DNA of 64,000 bases from Sinorhizobium glycinis (GCF_001651865.1 NZ_LPUX01000060.1:62001-126000); one strand, 5' to 3'. Shown: positions 19,746 to 30,707, numbered from the stretch's first letter. Notes: generated by a model from the sequence alone, not told the origin. Made by a program: numbers and translations.

Positions 19746-19830
19746 GCAATTCTCCGGAGGCTGTTGATGAGCCGGGACACCAGACGGCAAAAGTCGCGGT
19801 CGCCGCCCAGGCCCGTGGAAAAGCGTCGCG

Positions 19831-19839
19831 TTATTCACA
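19831..19839 (+). promoter_or_regulatory. DnaA box
   Basis: TTATTCACA, one mismatch from TTATCCACA, within the putative oriC. Confidence 0.65.
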
Positions 19840-19873
19840 TCCGGCGCCGGGACGAAAAACGCCCGCGCGCTGT

Positions 19874-19882
19874 TGTGGACAA
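19874..19882 (-). promoter_or_regulatory. DnaA box
   Basis: TGTGGACAA, which is TTGTCCACA on the minus strand, one mismatch from consensus. It forms an inverted pair with the box at 19922. Confidence 0.7.
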
Positions 19883-19921
19883 GACTCAAGCCGACGACAA
19901 ATTGTCACGCAGATCGACTCC

Positions 19922-19930
19922 TTGTCCACA
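19922..19930 (+). promoter_or_regulatory. DnaA box
   Basis: TTGTCCACA, one mismatch from consensus, facing the box at 19874 across about 40 bases that include two GANTC sites. Confidence 0.7.
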
Positions 19931-20150
19931 GGAATCGCAAATCCGGTAGCGCGGGCAAGATGCTGACTTTTCTAAGTTTTCTCGTATTTTCCAGATCCAT
20001 CGCGAATCCGGACGAACTTTCTCCCGTGATGCGCGTGGCGATCCGCGCCGATTGGACGAACTGAGGATCGATTTTAATCCTTGATAGCCACCGACTCTAA
20101 GAAATAGAAAACATTTCAATTCAGTTTGATTTTAGATTGGGGAATGGCGA

Positions 20151-21182
20151 GTGGCCGAGACACATCGCAAAGTGCTTGAGGTGTTGAACGGAAAATGCCT
20201 CACCCCTCCACCCGTCTGGCTGATGCGCCAGGCCGGCCGTTATCTGCCGGAATATCGGGCGACGCGGGCGAAGGCCGGGAGTTTCCTCGATCTCTGCTAT
20301 ACGCCGGATCTTGCTGTGGAAGTGACGCTGCAGCCGATCCGCCGCTACGCTTTCGACGCTGCGATCCTCTTCTCCGATATTCTCGTCATTCCCGACGCAC
20401 TTCACCGAAACGTCCGTTTTGAGGAGGGCCACGGGCCGCGGATGGAACCGATCGACACCGACGGCATCGCGCGCCTCGAGGGCGCTGGCGTGTTGAGCCA
20501 CCTCGCTCCCGTCTTCGAAACCGTTTCGCGGCTCCGGCGGGAATTGCCGGCGGAAACGACTCTGCTTGGCTTCTGCGGCGCGCCCTGGACGGTCGCCACC
20601 TATATGATTGCCGGGCGCGGCACGCCGGACCAGGCGCCGGCACGTCTCTTCGCCTACCGGCATCGGAAGGCCTTTGAGCAGCTGCTGGCGTTTCTGGCCG
20701 ACGTCTCCGCGGATTACCTCGTGGAACAGATCGATGCCGGTGCCGACGCGGTGCAGATCTTCGATTCCTGGGCGGGCGTGCTCGGCGAGGATGAGTTCGC
20801 CCGTTTTGCCGTCGAGCCGGTGCGGCGGATGATTGCATCGGTGCGGGCCCGCCGGCCCGGCGCGAAGATCATCGCCTTTGCGAAGGGAGTCGGTCTGTTG
20901 CTCAAGGATTATCGCCGCTTGACCGGCGCCGACGCAATCGGTCTCGATTGGGCCGTGCCGCTGTCCTTTGCCGCGGAATTGCAGAAGGAAGGTCCCGTCC
21001 AGGGAAATCTTGACCCGATGCGGGTCGTTGCCGGCGGTGCGGCCATGGAGAGCGGTATCGACCGGATCCTTGATGCGCTCGGCCATGGACCATTGATCTT
21101 CAATCTCGGCCACGGCATCACGCCCGAGGCCGATCCGGAAAACGTTGCCGCCCTCGTGGCGCGCGTTCGCGGGAGCGGATGA
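20151..21182 (+). CDS. hemE: Uroporphyrinogen decarboxylase
   Basis: A 343-residue cytoplasmic enzyme of heme synthesis converting uroporphyrinogen III to coproporphyrinogen III. It has the family signatures [17 protein letters not shown] and [20 protein letters not shown] in the middle, and the C-terminal [16 protein letters not shown]. The GTG at 20151 gives the expected N-terminus and has GGGGA upstream. It is the conserved right boundary of the alphaproteobacterial oriC. Its stop overlaps the hemJ start, so the two heme genes are probably coupled. Confidence 0.97.
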   Translation: MAETHRKVLEVLNGKCLTPPPVWLMRQAGRYLPEYRATRAKAGSFLDLCYTPDLAVEVTLQPIRRYAFDAAILFSDILVIPDALHRNVRFEEGHGPRMEPIDTDGIARLEGAGVLSHLAPVFETVSRLRRELPAETTLLGFCGAPWTVATYMIAGRGTPDQAPARLFAYRHRKAFEQLLAFLADVSADYLVEQIDAGADAVQIFDSWAGVLGEDEFARFAVEPVRRMIASVRARRPGAKIIAFAKGVGLLLKDYRRLTGADAIGLDWAVPLSFAAELQKEGPVQGNLDPMRVVAGGAAMESGIDRILDALGHGPLIFNLGHGITPEADPENVAALVARVRGSG

Positions 21183-21721
21183 TGGTCGAACGGCAGACGG
21201 ACAGCGCTCCCGGAAAGCGGGCGCGGCTTCGGGCGATCGTCGCACTTTCCGTATTCGTTGCTCTGCTGGCCGGGCTTTTCGTCGCGCAGCCGGACGATCT
21301 CTACCTGTGGATCAAGGCGCTCCACATCATCGCGGTTATTTCGTGGATGGCAGCGCTTCTCTACATGCCGCGGCTCTTCATCTATCATACCGATACGCTG
21401 CCCGGTTCGGTGCAGTCCGAGACCTTCAAGACAATGGAGCGCCGGCTCCTGAAGGTGATCATGAACCCGGCCATGATGATCACCTGGGTGCTCGGCCTCT
21501 ATCTCGCAGGAAGCGTCTACGGCTTCCGAGGTGGATGGCTTCATGCCAAGCTTTTCTGCGTCGTGCTGCTGACGCTGGTGCATGTGCATTTCAGCCGGAC
21601 GGTCGCCGACTTTCAACGGGACGCGAATCGGAAGAGCGCGCGCTACTGGAGGCTGATGAACGAGGCGCCGACCCTCTTGATGATCCTCATCGTTATCCTC
21701 GCTGTCGTGAAACCATTTTGA
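21179..21721 (+). CDS. hemJ: Protoporphyrinogen oxidase HemJ
   Basis: A 180-residue integral membrane protein of the UPF0093/HemJ family, which oxidises protoporphyrinogen IX to protoporphyrin IX in many Proteobacteria. Four hydrophobic segments are visible. Family marks include [30 protein letters not shown] (conserved His and Arg), then WHAK-like GGWLHAKLF and FRWMNE-like [13 protein letters not shown]. Two adjacent ATGs (21179 and 21182) are possible starts; both overlap hemE. Its position directly after hemE supports a heme role. Confidence 0.93.
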   Translation: MMVERQTDSAPGKRARLRAIVALSVFVALLAGLFVAQPDDLYLWIKALHIIAVISWMAALLYMPRLFIYHTDTLPGSVQSETFKTMERRLLKVIMNPAMMITWVLGLYLAGSVYGFRGGWLHAKLFCVVLLTLVHVHFSRTVADFQRDANRKSARYWRLMNEAPTLLMILIVILAVVKPF

Positions 21722-21777
21722 ATTCAATCGATTCGCAGCTGCAATAGTTGCCGCTAATTTGCGGCGCCCCCTTGCGG

Positions 21778-21793
21778 CGTTTCACGTGAATCG
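21778..21793. promoter_or_regulatory. parS-like ParB site between hemJ and rho
   Basis: CGTTTCACGTGAATCG keeps the CACGTG core and GTTTCACGTGAA, with three differences from the 16-base consensus. It is intergenic. Confidence 0.65.
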
Positions 21794-21916
21794 CTATTTT
21801 CGCGCATCTCCTTCATCCCAAGGCCTGTGACGAAGTTTAGAGCCTGCCCCTTCCCCTCGCAGCTCCCTTACGAAAATCACGCCTCCTCCTATTCCCCTAC
21901 AAATCATGGACTCTTC

Positions 21917-23182
<1,266 letters not shown>

Positions 23183-23207
23183 TCGATCGCGGACAGAGCA
23201 TCTATGC

Positions 23208-23240
23208 GGCCGGGATTCGCTGGATCCCGGCCCTTTCTTT
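23208..23240 (+). terminator. Intrinsic terminator after rho
   Basis: GGCCGGGATTC and GGATCCCGGCC form an 11-base stem (one internal mismatch) with a 3-base loop, followed by CTTTCTTT. It starts 26 bases past the rho stop codon. Confidence 0.8.
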
Positions 23241-23546
23241 GACCGAATGTCCTTAGCCGGATTCCGGGACCGCTTCACCTGGATGGATCGCCCCGACTTG
23301 CTCCCGTAATGATTCACGTGAAACAGCCGTGACGGTCCGCACGGATTTCGCTGCGACCCGGCGAAGCTTGATTTTCGGCTCGCAGACATGCATAAGTCTG
23401 CGCCGACCCACACGCCCACAGCCACAATGCGATACAGGGGTGTTACGGGACATGGGGCTGCCCAAGAGCGGCTGATTGATCTCAACACAGACAGGATCCG
23501 ACGCGGCGCGCAGGTTCGACCTTGCGCCCAGGGTGCCGAATAAGCG
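23241..23546. other. Intergenic region between rho and mnmE
   Basis: A 306-base stretch holding a parS-like site at 23310 and a small GCAGAC / GTCTGC hairpin at 23382-23401. I see no coding region or known RNA in the rest. Confidence 0.4.
23310..23325. promoter_or_regulatory. parS-like ParB site between rho and mnmE
   Basis: TGATTCACGTGAAACA matches the 16-base consensus except for one base (position 3). Confidence 0.85.
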
Positions 23547-24866
23547 ATGCAGTTCACGGATACCATATACGCGCTTTCCAGCGGCGGCCTGCCCGCCGGT
23601 GTCGCCGTCATCCGCATCAGCGGATCGGCGACGGCGGAGGCGATCGTGCAGCTGTGCGGCGCGCTACCGAGGCCGCGCACCGCCTCTCTCAGAACGATTC
23701 GGACTCGAAACGGTGAGGTGCTGGATAGTGGTCTGGTGATCTATTTTCCCGGTCCTGGATCCTTCACCGGCGAGGACTGCTGCGAGCTGCAGGTGCATGG
23801 CGGGCGGGCCGTCGTGCATGCCGTTCTCGACGCTCTTGCCGGGTTCGAGGGATTGCGGCATGCCGAGGCTGGGGAGTTCTCCCGGCGCGCCTTCCAGAAC
23901 GGCAAAATGGATCTCGTCGAGGTCGAGGGATTGGCGGATCTCATCACGGCCGAGACCGAAATGCAGCGTCGGCTTGCCATTGAACAATCGAGCGGCGGTC
24001 AATCGGCTCTCTATCAGGGATGGGCCCGACGCCTGACGCATGCGCGGGCGATGATCGAGGCGGAACTCGACTTCGCCGATGAAGAGGATGTTCCCGGCTC
24101 CGTCGGCGACACCATCTGGTCCGACCTCGAGAAACTGCGGGCGGACATTGAGGCCCACGTCGATCAGGCCGGGCTGGCCGAGATCATTCGCGACGGCTTG
24201 AAGATTGTCATCGCCGGGGAGCCGAATGCCGGTAAATCGAGCCTGCTCAATGCGCTTGCCAAAAGGGACATCGCAATCGTGACGGAGATTGCCGGCACCA
24301 CGCGGGACGTGCTCGCCGTCGACCTGTCCTTAGCCGGATTCTCCGTGAAATTGTTCGACACCGCGGGGCTGCGGGAAACGAACGAGATCGTCGAGCGCGA
24401 AGGTATTCGGCGGGCGCGAGAAGTCATCGGGCACGCCGATCTGATCCTGCTGCTATCGGAAAAACCGGATGGATTCGTGTGGGACGAACCGGTTGGGAAG
24501 AATGTGCCGGTGATCCGTGTCGCAACGAAGACCGACCGCAACGAGATGACGTGGTCGCCGGAACAGGCGGATGTGTTCCTATCGACGAAAACGGGCGACG
24601 GCATCGCCGATTTGCTGGACTGCTTGAAGGCGCACCTTCCCGACCTGGCGGGCCGGACGTCGCTCGCGATGCCGTCGCGAAAGCGCCATGTGGATTGCCT
24701 TAAACAGGCGAGCGCCGCGCTCTGGCTGGGCCTGACGGCAACGGGCCTAGACATAAAGGCGGAGCAGCTTCGACTGGCAAGCGACGCGCTCGGACGGATC
24801 ACCGGCCGCGTCGATGTCGAGAACCTGCTCGACGTGATATTCTCGGAATTCTGCATTGGCAAATGA
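23547..24866 (+). CDS. mnmE: tRNA modification GTPase MnmE
   Basis: A 439-residue GTPase that, with MnmG, adds the carboxymethylaminomethyl group to U34 of tRNAs. The N-terminal folate-binding domain begins with DTIYALSSGGLPAGVAVIRISG. The G domain has GEPNAGKSSLLNAL (P-loop), DTAGLRE and ATKTDR. The C-terminus is the catalytic FCIGK tail. The ATG at 23547 is directly at the conserved start. It precedes mnmG, with a parS site and a dispersed repeat between them. Confidence 0.97.
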   Translation: MQFTDTIYALSSGGLPAGVAVIRISGSATAEAIVQLCGALPRPRTASLRTIRTRNGEVLDSGLVIYFPGPGSFTGEDCCELQVHGGRAVVHAVLDALAGFEGLRHAEAGEFSRRAFQNGKMDLVEVEGLADLITAETEMQRRLAIEQSSGGQSALYQGWARRLTHARAMIEAELDFADEEDVPGSVGDTIWSDLEKLRADIEAHVDQAGLAEIIRDGLKIVIAGEPNAGKSSLLNALAKRDIAIVTEIAGTTRDVLAVDLSLAGFSVKLFDTAGLRETNEIVEREGIRRAREVIGHADLILLLSEKPDGFVWDEPVGKNVPVIRVATKTDRNEMTWSPEQADVFLSTKTGDGIADLLDCLKAHLPDLAGRTSLAMPSRKRHVDCLKQASAALWLGLTATGLDIKAEQLRLASDALGRITGRVDVENLLDVIFSEFCIGK

Positions 24867-24903
24867 CGCCGGAAAGCCGGAGGCGACAATCATGAGTCCG
24901 ACA

Positions 24904-24919
24904 GGTTTCACGTGAAACC
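24904..24919. promoter_or_regulatory. parS site between mnmE and mnmG
   Basis: GGTTTCACGTGAAACC is a perfect 16-base palindrome containing GTTTCACGTGAAAC; only the outermost base pair differs from the consensus. Confidence 0.9.
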
Positions 24920-24954
24920 TTCTTGACTCGTTGCGGCGAATTGAGAATCAAGAC

Positions 24955-25050
24955 CTACAGCGCAGTGCGTCCTTTCAGGCGCATAAAGGACGCAGTAGCA
25001 CTTTCCCTGGATGGTCTCCTTAAATCGCGCCGATTTAAGGAGGACATGCA
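24955..25050 (-). repeat. Two-hairpin dispersed repeat, copy 3
   Basis: An inverse copy of the element at 4221. The stem nearest mnmG is a perfect 12-base repeat with a 3-base loop (25016-25027 and 25031-25042, CTCCTTAAATCG / CGATTTAAGGAG). The other stem is GCGTCCTTT / AAAGGACGC, and GTAGCACTTT is the conserved link. It covers most of the mnmG leader. Confidence 0.72.
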
Positions 25051-25072
25051 GGCAAGCGGAGCGTGTGCATGA
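25046..25072 (+). other. Possible 8-codon leader ORF overlapping mnmG
   Basis: ATG at 25046 opens an 8-codon frame (MQASGACA) whose TGA overlaps the mnmG ATG (ATGA). AAGGAGG sits upstream, but only 2 bases away and inside a strong hairpin. This may be chance; coupling of mnmG translation is only a suggestion. Confidence 0.2.
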
Positions 25073-26946
25073 CGAGCTATGATGTCATCGTGATTGGCGG
25101 CGGCCATGCCGGCTGCGAGGCCGCGGCGGCTTCAGCGCGGCTCGGGGCGCAGACGGCGCTGATCACCCATAAGAAAGAGACGATCGGTGTGATGTCCTGC
25201 AATCCGGCGATCGGCGGATTGGGTAAGGGACATCTGGTCCGCGAGATCGACGCACTGGATGGGCTGATGGGTCGCGTTGCCGATGCTGCCGGTATTCAAT
25301 TCCGGCTGCTCAACCGGCGCAAGGGCCCGGCGGTCAGAGGGCCGCGCACCCAGGCGGATCGCCGGCTCTACCGGGAGGCGATGCAGAGGGAGATCGGCGC
25401 GATCGAGAATCTCACCGTGATCGAAGGCGACGCCTTTGATCTGCTGACCGAGAGTGAGAGTGTCGCCGGTGTGGTCATGAAAGACGGCCGGACGTTTCGT
25501 GCCACCGCAGTGGTGCTTACAACCGGCACCTTTCTGAAAGGCCTGATTCACATCGGTGACCGCAAGATCCCGGCGGGCCGGGTCGGCGAGGAGCCGTCGC
25601 TCGGGCTGTCGGAAACGCTGGCGCGCTTCGGGCTAAGGCTCGGGCGGTTGAAAACCGGTACGCCAGCTCGGTTGGATGGCCGGACGATCGACTGGGATCG
25701 CGTCGGACGTCAGGGACCGGACGAAGATCCAGTACCATTCTCGTTCATGACCGAGGCGATCGCGAACTGCCAGATCGACTGCGGCGTCACCCGAACGACG
25801 GACGCAACGCACAAGATTATTGCCGACAATATCCAGCGATCGGCAATGTACTCCGGCCAGATCGAAGGAGTCGGTCCGCGCTATTGCCCGTCGATCGAGG
25901 ACAAGATCGTTCGTTTCGGCGAGCGGGATGGTCACCAGATCTTTCTCGAGCCCGAGGGGCTCGACGACGACACAATTTACCCGAACGGCATTTCGACGTC
26001 CTTGCCGGAGGACGTGCAGGAGGCCTTTATCCGCACGATTCCTGGTCTGGAAAGCGTGACGATTCTCCAGCCGGGATACGCCATTGAGTATGATCATGTC
26101 GATCCGCGTGAGCTTCAGCTTTCGCTGGCGGTGCGAAAAATTCCCGGCCTGTTCCTGGCTGGTCAGATCAATGGCACCACCGGCTATGAGGAAGCCGGCG
26201 CGCAGGGTCTCGTGGCCGGCCTGAATGCCGCCTTGGCGGCAACGGGACGCGAGCCCTTCGTGTTCAGTCGCACGGCTTCCTATATTGGCGTGATGGTCGA
26301 CGACCTGACTTCGCGCGGCATAACCGAGCCCTACCGCATGTTCACCTCCCGTGCGGAATATCGACTATCGCTCAGGGCCGACAATGCCGACATGCGCCTG
26401 ACGCCGGTCGGTATCGAACTGGGTTGCGTCGGAGAGGCGCGCCGGGCGCGGTTTGCATCATGGAAGATCGCCTATGAGGAGGGCCGCACGCTCCTGCAGT
26501 CGCTGTCGATTACGCCAAATCAGGGCACGCGGTTTGGGCTGAAACTCAACCAGGACGGTCAACGGCGCTCGGCCTTTGAAATCCTCTCCTATCCCGACCA
26601 GACGATTGAGAGGCTGAAGCCCTTGTGGCCGCAGCTTGAGGCAATCGACAGGCGTGTCACCGAAGCGCTGGAGATCGATGCCTCTTATGCGGTTTACATG
26701 GAACGCCAGGCCGCGGATATTGCCGGCATTCGAAAAGAGGAGAGCGCGACAATTCCGGACGGCTTCGACTATAGCTGCTTGCCGGGACTTTCCAATGAGC
26801 TGAAACAGAAGCTTGCGCAACAGCGGCCGCGCAACTTGGCGCAGGCGATGAAGGTGGACGGTATGACCCCTGCCGCAATATCCTTGCTTCTGTCCTGGTT
26901 GCGCCGGCAGGAGAATCAGCGTGCGGCGGGGCGTGCGGCACAATGA
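25069..26946 (+). CDS. mnmG: tRNA U34 modification enzyme MnmG (GidA)
   Basis: A 625-residue FAD-binding partner of MnmE. The N-terminal dinucleotide fold is [37 protein letters not shown] and [16 protein letters not shown] are family signatures, and [21 protein letters not shown] and [18 protein letters not shown] follow. I chose the ATG at 25069 (after GCGGAG) over the GTG two codons earlier. Its last base overlaps rsmG, so mnmG-rsmG-parA-parB probably form one transcription unit next to oriC. Confidence 0.97.
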   Translation: MTSYDVIVIGGGHAGCEAAAASARLGAQTALITHKKETIGVMSCNPAIGGLGKGHLVREIDALDGLMGRVADAAGIQFRLLNRRKGPAVRGPRTQADRRLYREAMQREIGAIENLTVIEGDAFDLLTESESVAGVVMKDGRTFRATAVVLTTGTFLKGLIHIGDRKIPAGRVGEEPSLGLSETLARFGLRLGRLKTGTPARLDGRTIDWDRVGRQGPDEDPVPFSFMTEAIANCQIDCGVTRTTDATHKIIADNIQRSAMYSGQIEGVGPRYCPSIEDKIVRFGERDGHQIFLEPEGLDDDTIYPNGISTSLPEDVQEAFIRTIPGLESVTILQPGYAIEYDHVDPRELQLSLAVRKIPGLFLAGQINGTTGYEEAGAQGLVAGLNAALAATGREPFVFSRTASYIGVMVDDLTSRGITEPYRMFTSRAEYRLSLRADNADMRLTPVGIELGCVGEARRARFASWKIAYEEGRTLLQSLSITPNQGTRFGLKLNQDGQRRSAFEILSYPDQTIERLKPLWPQLEAIDRRVTEALEIDASYAVYMERQAADIAGIRKEESATIPDGFDYSCLPGLSNELKQKLAQQRPRNLAQAMKVDGMTPAAISLLLSWLRRQENQRAAGRAAQ

Positions 26947-27584
26947 AAGCGAGTCCTGCCGAGCGCATGAAAGCGCTGCGTGTTTCACGTGAAACGCTCG
27001 AAAAGCTGGAGCATTTTGCCGGGCTTTTTCAGAAGTGGGCGAGGTCGATCAACCTTGTGGCCCCATCGACGCTCGAAGATCTATGGCAACGCCATATCGT
27101 CGACAGTCTGCAGATCTTTCAGTTGTCTCCCTCTCCAAAGACATGGGCCGATCTCGGCAGCGGCGGCGGGTTTCCAGGCGTCATCACGGCCATCTGCCTG
27201 TCGGAATTTTCCGATGGCTGGGTGCATCTCGTCGAAAGCAACAATAAGAAGGCTGCATTTCTGCGCGTCGTTCTCAACGAAACTGGCGCGCGCGGATCGG
27301 TGCATCCGATTCGAATCGAGCAAGCACCGTCCGTGATACCTCGATGCGACGCGATCTCGGCTCGCGCGCTCGCCGATTTGAGTCAATTGCTCGACTATTG
27401 CGCGCCGTGGATGCTCGCAGAAGGATCGAAGACCGTCGCCTTCTTTCACAAAGGCCGGGATTACCAATCGGAAATAGACAAAGCCGTTAGCCGCTTTCAA
27501 TTCGATCTGGTAAAACATGCAAGTGTCGTCGAGCCGGATTCGGTTGTGCTCGAGATTGCAAATCTTTCACGTCGGACGAAGTGA
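26943..27584 (+). CDS. rsmG: 16S rRNA (guanine527-N7)-methyltransferase (GidB)
   Basis: A 213-residue SAM-dependent rRNA methyltransferase; loss gives low-level streptomycin resistance in many bacteria. The SAM site is [13 protein letters not shown] followed by [15 protein letters not shown], and [19 protein letters not shown] is conserved. The start ATG at 26943 overlaps the mnmG stop (ATGA). Codons for VSRET near residue 14 are a near-perfect parS site. The stop overlaps an upstream GTG of parA. Confidence 0.96.
   Translation: MKASPAERMKALRVSRETLEKLEHFAGLFQKWARSINLVAPSTLEDLWQRHIVDSLQIFQLSPSPKTWADLGSGGGFPGVITAICLSEFSDGWVHLVESNNKKAAFLRVVLNETGARGSVHPIRIEQAPSVIPRCDAISARALADLSQLLDYCAPWMLAEGSKTVAFFHKGRDYQSEIDKAVSRFQFDLVKHASVVEPDSVVLEIANLSRRTK
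26981..26996. promoter_or_regulatory. parS site inside rsmG
   Basis: TGTTTCACGTGAAACG matches 15 of 16 consensus bases. It is read within RsmG as Val-Ser-Arg-Glu-Thr. It is about 600 bases upstream of parA. Confidence 0.9.
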
Positions 27585-27598
27585 TAGGCGAGCGAAGC

Positions 27599-28393
27599 AT
27601 GTTTGGCCCAAAAAATCGGATCATCACCATTGCCAATCAGAAGGGCGGCGTCGGCAAAACGACGACCGCGATCAATCTAGCGACGGCGTTGGCGGCCATC
27701 GGCGAGAAGGTATTGATCGTCGATCTCGATCCGCAGGGCAACGCAAGCACCGGGCTCGGCATCCAGCGTCGCGACAGGCACTTGTCTTCCTACGAGCTGA
27801 TGATGGGCACGCATTCCATAGGCGAAATCGCACGCGAGACGGCCGTGCCTAACCTCGCCATCGTTCCCTCGACAATGGATCTGCTCGGCGTCGAGATGCA
27901 GATTTCGCGGGAAACCGATCGCGTTTTCCGGCTGCGCAAGGCATTGGCGGCCCCGGAGGCGCTCGCCTATACTTACGTTCTGGTAGATTGCCCGCCTTCC
28001 TTCAACCTGCTGACGATGAATGCCATGGCAGCGGCCCATTCGGTTCTTGTGCCGCTCCAGTGCGAGTTTTTTGCTCTTGAAGGTCTAAGCCAGCTCTTGG
28101 AAACGGTCGATCAAGTGCGCCGCACCGTCAATCCGAGCCTCGATATACAGGGTATCGTGCTGACAATGTTCGACTCGCGCAACAATCTGGCCCAGCAGGT
28201 CGTCAGCGACGTCCGGACGCATCTCGGCGAGAAGGTATATCACACCTTGATTCCGAGGAACGTCCGCGTTTCCGAGGCGCCGTCCTACGGCAAGCCGGCG
28301 ATCCTTTATGATCTGAAATGCGCCGGCAGCCAGGCCTACCTGCAGCTGGCGTCGGAAGTCATTCAACGGGAGCGGCAGCGCAAGGCCGCGTAA
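27599..28393 (+). CDS. parA: Chromosome-partitioning ATPase ParA
   Basis: A 264-residue Walker-type ATPase that moves ParB-parS complexes after replication. The deviant Walker A motif is NQKGGVGKTT. LIVDLDPQGNASTGLG is motif A', and VLVDCPPSFNLLTMNAM is Walker B. The C-terminal RNVRVSEAPSYGKPAILYD is typical of chromosomal ParA. I chose the ATG at 27599; a GTG at 27581 overlapping the rsmG stop would add six residues. It is followed 33 bases later by parB. Confidence 0.97.
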   Translation: MFGPKNRIITIANQKGGVGKTTTAINLATALAAIGEKVLIVDLDPQGNASTGLGIQRRDRHLSSYELMMGTHSIGEIARETAVPNLAIVPSTMDLLGVEMQISRETDRVFRLRKALAAPEALAYTYVLVDCPPSFNLLTMNAMAAAHSVLVPLQCEFFALEGLSQLLETVDQVRRTVNPSLDIQGIVLTMFDSRNNLAQQVVSDVRTHLGEKVYHTLIPRNVRVSEAPSYGKPAILYDLKCAGSQAYLQLASEVIQRERQRKAA

Positions 28394-28426
28394 ATTGTTT
28401 CGGTGTCGTAATCAAGCGGGTGTAGT

Positions 28427-29317
28427 ATGAACGACGACAGCTCCAAGAGGCGCCTCGGTCGGGGCTTGGCGGCCTTGATCGGCGAAATGGATCAGCCGTT
28501 GCAAAGCGGGACGGCGCCTGGAAGCCCGGTCAATCCCGACCGGCGGGTGCCGATCGAATTCGTCTCCCGAAATCCACGCAATCCGCGCCGGCAATTCGAC
28601 GAATCGGAACTGCAGGATCTGGCCAGCTCGATTCGCCAGCATGGCATCGTCCAACCGGTCGTGGTCCGCACCATTGACCATGACCGATACGAAATCATCG
28701 CCGGCGAGCGGCGCTGGCGGGCAGCACAGCTTGCCGGCTTCACCGAAATACCGGTGATCGTGCGGGACGTCGACGACCGAACGGCTCTGGAGATTGCCAT
28801 CGTCGAAAACGTCCAGCGCTCGGATCTCAATCCCTTGGAGGAGGCGCTCGGCTACGAGCAGCTGATTGCCGAACACGGCTACACGCAGAACGATCTCGGC
28901 GACATCATCGGCAAGAGCCGCAGCCACGTCGCCAACAGCTTGCGACTCCTGAAGCTGCCGGAGCCGGTGCGCGACATGCTTTCCGAAGGCAGCCTCTCGG
29001 CCGGCCATGCGCGCGCCCTCGTCCCGACCTCCGATCCGGTGGCGCTGGCGCGCTCCATCGTCGCCAAGGGCCTCTCGGTGCGCGAAGCGGAGCGTCTGGC
29101 TCAGAACGACATCAAGGCCCAGAACGATCCGAACTTCGCCAAGGGCCGGCATCGCGAGGAAAAGGACGCCGATACGCTGGCGCTGGAACGCACCTTGTCG
29201 GACAGCCTGGGACTGGAGGTGACCGTCAGCCACAAGGCCTCGGGAGGCCACCTCAGGATTGCCTACAAGACCCTTGATCAGCTCGAAGAGATTTGCCGGC
29301 TACTCGAGCGGCGTTGA
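28427..29317 (+). CDS. parB: Chromosome-partitioning CTPase/DNA-binding protein ParB
   Basis: A 296-residue parS-binding clamp. The N-terminus starts with RRLGRGLAALIGE, the ParA-interacting patch. The CTPase box is GERRWRAAQLAG, with IVENVQRSDLNPLEEALGY. The helix-turn-helix (YTQNDLGDIIGKSRSHVANSLRLLKLP) binds parS. The C-terminal region (ERTLSDSLGLEVTV...LEEICRLLE) dimerises. Several parS sites in this window are its expected targets. Confidence 0.97.
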   Translation: MNDDSSKRRLGRGLAALIGEMDQPLQSGTAPGSPVNPDRRVPIEFVSRNPRNPRRQFDESELQDLASSIRQHGIVQPVVVRTIDHDRYEIIAGERRWRAAQLAGFTEIPVIVRDVDDRTALEIAIVENVQRSDLNPLEEALGYEQLIAEHGYTQNDLGDIIGKSRSHVANSLRLLKLPEPVRDMLSEGSLSAGHARALVPTSDPVALARSIVAKGLSVREAERLAQNDIKAQNDPNFAKGRHREEKDADTLALERTLSDSLGLEVTVSHKASGGHLRIAYKTLDQLEEICRLLERR

Positions 29318-29346
29318 GCCATCGTGAGCGTTGCAGACCTGAAGCT

Positions 29347-29488
29347 CCCCCTCATCCGCCTACCGGCACCTTCTCCCCGCAAGCGGGGCGAAGGGGGCGA
29401 TGCCGCGCCCTCCCAGTCCCCTCTGCTGGTGTGGCGTGCAGGGGCAGGTCCCCTCTCCCCGCTCGCGGGGAGAGGCTAGGGTGAGGGC
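29347..29488. repeat. RIME element after parB
   Basis: A complete RIME copy with both hairpins, including CTTCTCCCCGC / GCGGGGCGAAG and CCCTCTCCCCGC / GCGGGGAGAGG, between the convergent parB and holA genes. The next 170 bases to holA carry nothing I recognise. Confidence 0.8.
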
Positions 29489-29659
29489 GCGAATATGACC
29501 CCGTCCTTTTTGCGCCCAAGTGCTTCAAATTATTATTAAATTTTTCTCCTGCCTTCGCTCGGAAACGGTTCCCGCGGGCGAAAGCACGGTTCAGATTCAG
29601 CTTTTCGAGTTCAGATAGGGGACGCAGCGGAACGCGACCCTGCAAGTCGGCTCACCGCC

Positions 29660-30694
29660 TTAGCGCCTTGCCGATTGAATCGCGATCGCCAGCAGGTTCT
29701 GCAAGACGAGGCTTTCTTCAAGGCTCTGTCGGGCGCGGCTCTGGTAAATGGTGGCCTGGAGCCGGCTCAGTTCGCGCCGGATAGCCGGGGCGGTCCAGTG
29801 CTTCAGTGCAGCCTCGACGATCGGCTTTCGGCGGAAATGCAGGCCGCGGCCAAGAGTTGCAGCCACTTGGCTTGCCGACTGGCGGCTCGCGTCCATTTCG
29901 GCGCGCATCAGATCCAGCTGCTGAAACTGCCGGAGGCAGGCCTGGAGCGCCAGGAAGGGCGGCGTTTTCGAGGTGGTGATCTTCTTCATGGCGTGCAGCA
30001 GCGCATCGACGTCACCCTGGAGCACCGCATCCACTGCGTCATCGACGGAGATGGCGCTGGCGTCGCCGACGATGGCGAGCACATCCTCCTCGTCGACCAT
30101 ATCCTTGCCAAGGCAGTAGAGCGCGAGCTTTCTGAGTTCGTTCCGTGAGGCCATCCGGTCGCCACCAAGCGCTTCGAGAAGACGCTCGCGCGCCGCCGGG
30201 CTTATACGCAGGCCGGCCTCGGCGAGCTCCTTGTCGACGAGGGCATGCAGGCTGCGGGCGTCGTCGCTGTAGCAGGCGACGGAGGCAACGGCCCGGGACG
30301 ACTCGCCGATCTTCCGGAGGACGGCTCCCTTCTTGAGGTCGCCCGCCTCGATGATGAGCGTGCTTCCCGTTGGGGGCTCGTCGGCGAGGAGCTGCAAAGC
30401 CTCGGAGATCGCCTTTTCGTTCGAGGCGCCTCGAATCCAGACGAGCTTCTCGCCGCCGAACAGACCGATGGCATTGACCTCGTCGAGCACCCGGCCTGCG
30501 CCCTGCTGCAGCTCCGACGCATCGAGCTTAACGAGGGCAAAGGGATCGTCGAGGGAGACGCCGGAGCGGCCGGCCAGCTGTGCGGCCCGTTCGGATACGA
30601 GCCCGCGATCGGGACCGTAGAGCAGGAAAAGGCGATAACCCGACGCACCTCGGTTCAAGAAGCCGTCAAATTCGTGCGACTTGACCTCGCTCAT
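29660..30694 (-). CDS. holA: DNA polymerase III delta subunit
   Basis: A 344-residue clamp-loader subunit that opens the sliding clamp. The sequence shows an N-terminal AAA+-like fold with FLLYGPDRGLVSERAAQL and GLFGGEKLVWIRG, but no functional Walker A, as expected for delta. The C-terminal collar has LALQACLRQFQQLDLM and ALKHWTAPAIRREL. It is 13 bases downstream of lptE on the same strand and continues the leuS-lptE-holA run. Confidence 0.93.
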   Translation of the reverse strand: MSEVKSHEFDGFLNRGASGYRLFLLYGPDRGLVSERAAQLAGRSGVSLDDPFALVKLDASELQQGAGRVLDEVNAIGLFGGEKLVWIRGASNEKAISEALQLLADEPPTGSTLIIEAGDLKKGAVLRKIGESSRAVASVACYSDDARSLHALVDKELAEAGLRISPAARERLLEALGGDRMASRNELRKLALYCLGKDMVDEEDVLAIVGDASAISVDDAVDAVLQGDVDALLHAMKKITTSKTPPFLALQACLRQFQQLDLMRAEMDASRQSASQVAATLGRGLHFRRKPIVEAALKHWTAPAIRRELSRLQATIYQSRARQSLEESLVLQNLLAIAIQSARR

Positions 30695-30707
30695 CCGAAT
30701 ACCGGTG

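Larger units (their letters stand above)
19746..20150. other. oriC: Putative chromosomal origin of replication (oriC)
   Basis: A 405-base gap between ppsR and hemE, the same position as the experimentally mapped origins of Caulobacter and Sinorhizobium meliloti (next to hemE). It has three DnaA-box-like nonamers: TTATTCACA at 19831-19839, TTGTCCACA at 19922-19930, and the same inverted at 19874-19882. Five GANTC sites occur within 19883-20097. An AT-rich stretch (20070-20140) next to hemE is a candidate unwinding element. Neighbouring genes are mostly transcribed outward. Confidence 0.85.

Noticed and set aside
23247..24345. A 17-base exact repeat (TGTCCTTAGCCGGATTC) near 23247 and in mnmE near 24327
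   Set aside because: One such match is not surprising in 64 kb, and there is no structure or extension around it.
27899..27916. TTTCGCGGGAAA in parA, also read as Ser-Arg-Glu-Thr
   Set aside because: About five differences from the parS consensus, including two in the core; most likely chance or a lost site.
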